A stretch of DNA of 64,000 nucleotides, from positions 62,001-126,000 of the forward strand of contig NZ_JAVDDV010000008.1 in the NCBI RefSeq assembly GCF_030848565.1. Reading direction: 5' to 3'. The DNA comes from Natronolimnohabitans sp. A-GB9 (GTDB lineage: Archaea; Halobacteriota; Halobacteria; Halobacteriales; Natrialbaceae). Position numbers and translations under genes: made by a program. The notes under the pieces were generated by a model. It did not search any database. It was not told the origin of the DNA and saw only the letters and a program-made list of their open reading frames with translations. Of this stretch, positions 59,871 through 64,000 are shown in pieces (positions within the stretch are counted from its first letter, which is position 1; each line of letters opens with the position of its first letter).

Positions 59871-61246
59871 TTCTCGCCGAACGGCGGTGAGGTCTCGATC
59901 CCAGTGTCGAACGCCTCGAGCGGGCGAACGCCGACGGCGTGGAAGTCGGGCACGCGCGGCCCGTCTTCGTCCTCGTCCTGTGCAAGCTCGATGTGCTCGT
60001 CGTCGAACTCGTCGATCGGGTGCGGTTCGATGACGTCGACGACCTCCCGGTCATCGACGCTGAGTACCGAGACACCCGGTGTCACGCCGGTCGAGGCGTG
60101 GGGGTCGCCGGACAGCGGTGCGGGACCGCGCAGCGTCACGAACATGTACTCTCCGTCGGGCGAGGCCCACATGATGTCGGGCGCGTCGCTCTCTGCCGGA
60201 TCCTCGGACTGTTCCGGTCCGTACTCGTCGATCTCCTCGAGAACCTCGTTGGTCTCGGGATCGACGACCACGCCGTCGTTGGTCTCGCGGTTGAGCACCC
60301 ACAGCTCGTCGCCGTCGGGCGTAAACCAGAACCCGTGAGCGTCGACGCCCTCGGTACTCTCGTCTTCTACCTCGACGGTGACCTCGTCGCCGCTGGTGTC
60401 GAGGACGTAGTAGGCGCCGACACCCTCCTCGTCGCTCGAGGGAAGCCCGGCGGTGAGGTAGAACTTGTCCTCGGTTGGGTGGGGCATGGTTCCACAGTTG
60501 GTCGGGAGTTCGTCCTGCGAGAACGCCTGCGTGACGGCGAACTCGTCGTGGTCGACGATCACGAGACCCGCATCGTGGTAGCTCGGCCCGAGCGTGTGGA
60601 TCGAGCGTCCCTGATTGTCGAACTGATGGCAGATCGGTGCACCGTCCTCGACGCCGGCCTCCTGGACCGTCTCGTCCTCGAGGACTTCGATCTCGTCGAC
60701 GACCTCGAACTCCTCGCTCTCGAGGTCGGCATCGACGCGGACGATCGCGCCCTCGTCGATGGCGTCGACGTGGATGTACTCGTCGTCGGGCGAGAACGCA
60801 GCCATGTGCGAGCCTGCACCGGTCTCGATGTTACCGACCAGTTCGTGGTCCTCGGTCCGGAAGACGAGCGTCCGGGCGCCGGCCGTACAGGCGACGGCGG
60901 CGTACTCGTAGTCCGAACTGTAGTCGATCATGTGCGGGACGACGCCCTCGTCGGGGACGTCCTCGAGGTCGTTGACGTCGATGAACTCCGTCAGCGCGAA
61001 CTCGGCTTCGCCCGACTCGGTGTCGGCTGGTTCGTAAACGAAGACGTTGTCCCGGCCCTGATCGAGCGCCCAGACCTCGTAGGAGCCGTCTCCCTCCTCG
61101 AGTTCGGGATCGATCTCGTAGTCGAATTCAGTCTCCTCGTCCTCGCCGTCGTCATCGTCGTCGCCCCCGATACAGCCAGCGACGGCGACGGCGCCGGCCG
61201 CTGCGCTGCCCGCCAGAAAGGTGCGTCGAGTCTGGTTCGTCTGCAT
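59867..61246 (-). CDS. Tat lipoprotein with beta-propeller (YncE-like)
   Basis: The 459-residue product has a Tat motif (TRRTFLAGSA), a lipobox ending AGC (Cys about 25), an acidic linker, and a series of propeller-like blades (SHMAAFSPDDEYIHVDAID, GFWFTPDGDELWVLNRETND, DIMWASPDGEYMFVTLRG). It is probably an extracellular YncE/WD-like propeller anchored by lipid. The ligand is unknown. Confidence 0.8.
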   Translation of the reverse strand: MQTNQTRRTFLAGSAAAGAVAVAGCIGGDDDDDGEDEETEFDYEIDPELEEGDGSYEVWALDQGRDNVFVYEPADTESGEAEFALTEFIDVNDLEDVPDEGVVPHMIDYSSDYEYAAVACTAGARTLVFRTEDHELVGNIETGAGSHMAAFSPDDEYIHVDAIDEGAIVRVDADLESEEFEVVDEIEVLEDETVQEAGVEDGAPICHQFDNQGRSIHTLGPSYHDAGLVIVDHDEFAVTQAFSQDELPTNCGTMPHPTEDKFYLTAGLPSSDEEGVGAYYVLDTSGDEVTVEVEDESTEGVDAHGFWFTPDGDELWVLNRETNDGVVVDPETNEVLEEIDEYGPEQSEDPAESDAPDIMWASPDGEYMFVTLRGPAPLSGDPHASTGVTPGVSVLSVDDREVVDVIEPHPIDEFDDEHIELAQDEDEDGPRVPDFHAVGVRPLEAFDTGIETSPPFGEN

Positions 61247-61586
61247 ACCTCTTCTTCAACACTGCGCGGACAAAAGTTTGGGGGTTTCAAGCCCTCTACC
61301 TCCTGAAATCGGAAGATAAGACCGGGAACGGGGCAACACTTGACACGTCTTTTGATGGTCCGAGTACTGATCGACGGTTTTCGGCTCTTTCCGCGCAGAT
61401 AGCGGCGTCTCTTCGGCGTAGCTGAGGAAAATATTGCCGCCATCTACGTCGACACAGCGACCTATTCACGATTCGGTCGGTACCGCGACTCAGTCCGTTC
61501 GGTACGGACTCCTTTCCCGGAGATAATAGGTGAAACGTTCTTATAGCACAGTGTTCAATCATCATTACTTTCGAAGTTGCTACCAG
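61247..61586. other. Intergenic region without a gene at the start of the AT-richer segment
   Basis: No coding frame of haloarchaeal character. Base composition becomes clearly more AT-rich from about 61.5 kb onward, marking the left edge of the distinct segment at the end of the window. Confidence 0.5.
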
Positions 61587-61595
61587 AGTATATTT
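61587..61595 (+). promoter_or_regulatory. TATA box of the FilR1-like regulator
   Basis: AGTATATTT ends 26 nt before ATG 61621. Confidence 0.55.
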
Positions 61596-61620
61596 CTCAC
61601 CTGTCACCAAATGGCAAATT

Positions 61621-62388
61621 ATGACTGGCGGACAAGATCCATTACTCGAGTTAACGTACAAACGGGGCTATATTCTCCGAGCGATATCGACTGACGGAGC
61701 AGAAAAACGGGATCTCGCCGACGAGTTATCAGACTCACGACCGACGATCGATCGGGCGATCCGCGAACTCGAAGCAGAAGGGCTTGTTGTACGGATCGAA
61801 GGGAACTGCCAGCTAACGTTGTTAGGGCGTTTGTTGTACGAGCGATATCAGGAAGTCCGTAAAGATTACAAGAAATTTAAATCAGCAAAAAGGTTACTCC
61901 AAGAATTAGGCCCAAGCGAACCTATCGATGATCGGTTCCTCAGCGGCTCAACCACGATCGAATGTCCTGATCGAATGCCGTATGGGCCTACGCCGATCAC
62001 TGAGTCGATGATCAGTCAGGCGGACACGGTTCGGGGCATTTTGAGTAGGGTTCTTCCCGAGAGTATAGAGAGCGAAGAACTGACCGATCAGGAAGTAAAA
62101 CGAACATTTGTGATTCACCCAGGAGTTGTGGATGCAACAGACAGTCATCGCCATCCGATAATACAACGGATGAACGAGGAGAGCTATGAGGTCTTGAAAA
62201 CGTCCGAGACACCCGACTTCGATCTACTACTGATCGACGACGATCTCGTTTTTATTAGAGTATATTCCCAAACTGGAGGTCAACTCCTCGGTATGATCAA
62301 AAACGATTCCGATGCTGCCATCAAATGGGGAGAAGAGTTGTTCCGTCAGAAGAAACGACGTGCCAAACGAGTTCTCGGAGGAGAATGA
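61621..62388 (+). CDS. Winged-helix regulator with FilR1-like domain
   Basis: The 255-residue product has an N-terminal winged helix (about 5-75; LTYKRGYILRAISTDGAEKRDLADELSDSR, then IDRAIRELEAEGLVV) and a C-terminal domain of the type found in methanogenesis regulatory FilR1-like proteins (FDLLLIDDDLVFIRVYSQTGGQLLGMI). It has less acidic composition and more AT-rich codons than most of the window. It overlaps the convergent membrane-protein gene by 68 bp. Target unknown. Confidence 0.8.
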   Translation: MTGGQDPLLELTYKRGYILRAISTDGAEKRDLADELSDSRPTIDRAIRELEAEGLVVRIEGNCQLTLLGRLLYERYQEVRKDYKKFKSAKRLLQELGPSEPIDDRFLSGSTTIECPDRMPYGPTPITESMISQADTVRGILSRVLPESIESEELTDQEVKRTFVIHPGVVDATDSHRHPIIQRMNEESYEVLKTSETPDFDLLLIDDDLVFIRVYSQTGGQLLGMIKNDSDAAIKWGEELFRQKKRRAKRVLGGE

Positions 62389-62725
62389 TCGCAAAGAGGC
62401 CAACTGCTGCAGCGGTGGTGATGATACCGCCAAAAAACACGCCGGCGTCTGCAAAATAAAACCCTGCTATGCTCCATAATCCGATAGCTAGAGTAGCTCC
62501 GGCACAGATCCCGACCAGAATATTCAGTACTGAAATGCCATCTTGATAGGTCCCGAAGAGTACAACCGCCGCGAAGAATGTTGGAATCCAGACCATAATC
62601 AGTAAACTCGCAGTGTTTGAATCGTAGAGAGGATATACAAAAACATCCGTAAGAAGCGATCCGACAATAATCGCTCCGATACATAATTCTAGTATCCTCG
62701 TAGTCTCTCGACTCATTTCGAGCAT
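62321..62725 (-). CDS. Four-span membrane protein
   Basis: The 134-residue product has four hydrophobic segments (about 15-35, 42-62, 70-95 and 98-122). No family recognised. ATG 62725 (MLEMSRETT) is chosen because a TATA box lies 24-32 nt upstream; ATG 62716 is the alternative. Its 3' 68 bp overlap the end of the convergent FilR1-like gene. Codons are AT-rich. Confidence 0.65.
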   Translation of the reverse strand: MLEMSRETTRILELCIGAIIVGSLLTDVFVYPLYDSNTASLLIMVWIPTFFAAVVLFGTYQDGISVLNILVGICAGATLAIGLWSIAGFYFADAGVFFGGIITTAAAVGLFAIILLRELVWHVVSSDGTTLLPI

Positions 62726-62748
62726 GAGTAAGTACACTTTTGTTTGAA

Positions 62749-62757
62749 ATATAAAAT
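62749..62757 (-). promoter_or_regulatory. TATA box of the four-span membrane protein gene
   Basis: ATATAAAAT on the plus strand (ATTTTATAT on the coding strand), 24-32 nt before ATG 62725. Confidence 0.6.
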
Positions 62758-62883
62758 TAATGTTTGAACAACTAATCAGGGATTGATCCAGCAGAATTGA
62801 GTCAACACTAGATCACTATTGTTGGAAATTATAGTAGATAATGCAAATAACCGATCTAAAGAAGCCTGAGTTGCGGTCAAACC

Positions 62884-64000
62884 ATGACAGATGGTACCCC
62901 AAACAGATCCGATAGCAGTAACAGTTCAATTGGACGTCGTGACAGTCTGAAGGTACTGGGAAGTACCATTCCCCTTGTTGCTGGCAGCTCGCTTAGCCTC
63001 GGCTCAGTAGCAGCTCAGTCAGACACTGACGATCCGGACGTTTCCGTTCGTGAGGCGCTTACGGTCGCACGAGCGGTAGCAGAAGATGCTTCCCGGAAAG
63101 AGGCATACAACGATTTCAGTGCAGGCCGCGTCGAACGTCCCGAACTGTACTACTCCCTCACCAGGGAAGAAGCTACCACCGATCTCGTTCCAACTGCCTA
63201 TGTATTCCCGGTCACGGATGATGACGATCACGTCGGACACATCACTGTCGCTGCACAGTCTACCATGCCCCCCGTCCTCGAGTACGCTACGACCCCTGCA
63301 CCCCATGTGAATTTGGGCCGCGTTGGAGCACGAACAGATTCCTCGTTGTCGTCCGGAAAACAATTCCTCTACCAAGGTCCCCTCTCGTTCGGCGTGAGCG
63401 CTGTTACAAAAACCACCGGTGAGCTTGGTGAGCAGTTCATCGACCTCGAACGGGGTCTCTCATACGACCTCGAGATAGCACCGCGCATCAATCCCAACAC
63501 CGGAGCGGATCGCTCCGAACAATGGGAATCTGTACTGGAGTCCAGTGATGATGTCGCAGCGTTCTCCGTAGCGCCCCAATCTAGTGGGTCTATCTCCGGC
63601 GTCCCTAACTGGACGGACACTGGATTCAGCGACTGGCCGGGATGTTCGCCGATCGCTGCAGCGATGTCCCTGGGTTACCACGAGACCAATCCGAGCCGTA
63701 CAGACTTGATCGACGGGCTAAACGATGCGATGGATACGGATTCTGATGGGATGACATGGCCACAGAACATTCCGAGCGGTATCGAGGACTACGATAGCTC
63801 CTACTCTGCATCAAATAACTATATTGGCCGTCCATCGGCTGCAAAAGGAGGAGTGAACAACAACAACCCACCGATCGTCAGCACGCTTGGAGACAAGGAA
63901 GACGGTAAGGGAGACACAGCAGACGTCTCCCCGGACAGTTGGGACTCGCTGGTCGGACACTCAGAAACGGTCGTTGGTTACGAGGAGGACAGTTCCATTC
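62884..64000 (+). CDS. Tat-exported C39-like cysteine peptidase, 3' end cut off
   Basis: The frame from ATG 62884 stays open for 372 codons to the window edge. It has a Tat signal (GRRDSLKVLGSTIPLVAGSS, about 17-36) with likely cleavage after VAA, a prodomain-like region (about 50-230), and a papain-like C39-family segment: WTDTGFSDWPGCSPIAAAMSLGYH with the catalytic Cys in GCSPIAAAM (about residue 260) and the His in VGHSETVVGY near residue 362. It is probably a secreted cysteine peptidase or related enzyme, with low GC relative to the window. The rest of the gene lies outside. Confidence 0.75.
   Translation, partial: MTDGTPNRSDSSNSSIGRRDSLKVLGSTIPLVAGSSLSLGSVAAQSDTDDPDVSVREALTVARAVAEDASRKEAYNDFSAGRVERPELYYSLTREEATTDLVPTAYVFPVTDDDDHVGHITVAAQSTMPPVLEYATTPAPHVNLGRVGARTDSSLSSGKQFLYQGPLSFGVSAVTKTTGELGEQFIDLERGLSYDLEIAPRINPNTGADRSEQWESVLESSDDVAAFSVAPQSSGSISGVPNWTDTGFSDWPGCSPIAAAMSLGYHETNPSRTDLIDGLNDAMDTDSDGMTWPQNIPSGIEDYDSSYSASNNYIGRPSAAKGGVNNNNPPIVSTLGDKEDGKGDTADVSPDSWDSLVGHSETVVGYEEDSSI

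Noticed and set aside
59939-61306. A 455-codon open frame antisense to the propeller lipoprotein gene.
   Set aside because: No signal peptide or motif, while the opposite strand has a clear Tat lipoprotein signal and propeller blades.

Overview
The window is a piece of a haloarchaeal chromosome (class Halobacteria, and from overall character probably a Natrialbales-type genome; the genus cannot be fixed by reading alone). The evidence is archaeal information-processing genes (eIF1A, L15e, TFS, RIO2, archaeal-type ThrS, Elp3), very acidic proteins, GC-rich codons, Tat-type lipoprotein signals, halocyanin, bacterioruberin genes, five regulators of the bacterio-opsin-activator (HTH_10) family, and leaderless genes with a TATA box about 25-30 nt before the start codon. 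I see no rRNA, tRNA, CRISPR array or complete insertion sequence.

Layout. 1-2.9 kb: two Tat lipoproteins (one halocyanin-like), a cysteine-cluster protein, eIF1A and an SDR oxidoreductase. 2.9-9.3 kb: carotenoid block, with crtD-lyeJ-cruF on the plus strand (C40 to C50 bacterioruberin) facing crtB, which follows a Bat-like sensor/regulator on the minus strand. 9.4-15 kb: small proteins, MsrB and a 1025-residue pseudo-receiver/PAS/GAF/HTH_10 regulator. 15-26 kb: glutamate dehydrogenase, TraB-like protein, NAD(P)H-hydrate dehydratase, methyltransferase, lipoate ligase-like protein, RIO2, L15e with a structured leader, a stress protein, the glutamate mutase small subunit, GfcR and an HTH_10 regulator. 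26-39 kb: a methyltransferase-like membrane protein, ThrS, a hydrolase/HTH_10 divergent pair, the proC-proB-proA operon, PyrE, an esterase, TenA and Elp3. 39-53 kb: an S1-OB-DHH protein, MBL-fold protein, OsmC, a start-less DUF3006-like remnant, gamma carbonic anhydrase-like protein, an M24-fold protein lacking metal ligands, CtaA, NikR, an HTH_10 regulator and a UDG-like protein. 53-61 kb: a membrane J-domain protein, DinB with a PIP box, TFS, a GHMP (beta-RFAP synthase) protein, MobA, IlvD and a beta-propeller lipoprotein. 61.2 kb to the end: a visibly AT-richer segment with a FilR1-like regulator, a small membrane protein and the 5' part of a Tat-exported C39-like cysteine peptidase.

The most unusual content is not a gene. 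At least twenty intergenic copies or half-copies of long imperfect palindromes (55-110 bp), in several sequence families (called A-E here), lie between genes. In ten cases one end of the palindrome overlaps the stop codon of the adjacent, unrelated gene, so the element itself supplies the TGA or TAG. Two 87-bp copies of family C carry CTAG at both ends and have their 17-nt loop inverted relative to the arms. These look like a MITE-like or BIME-like mobile 3'-end module.
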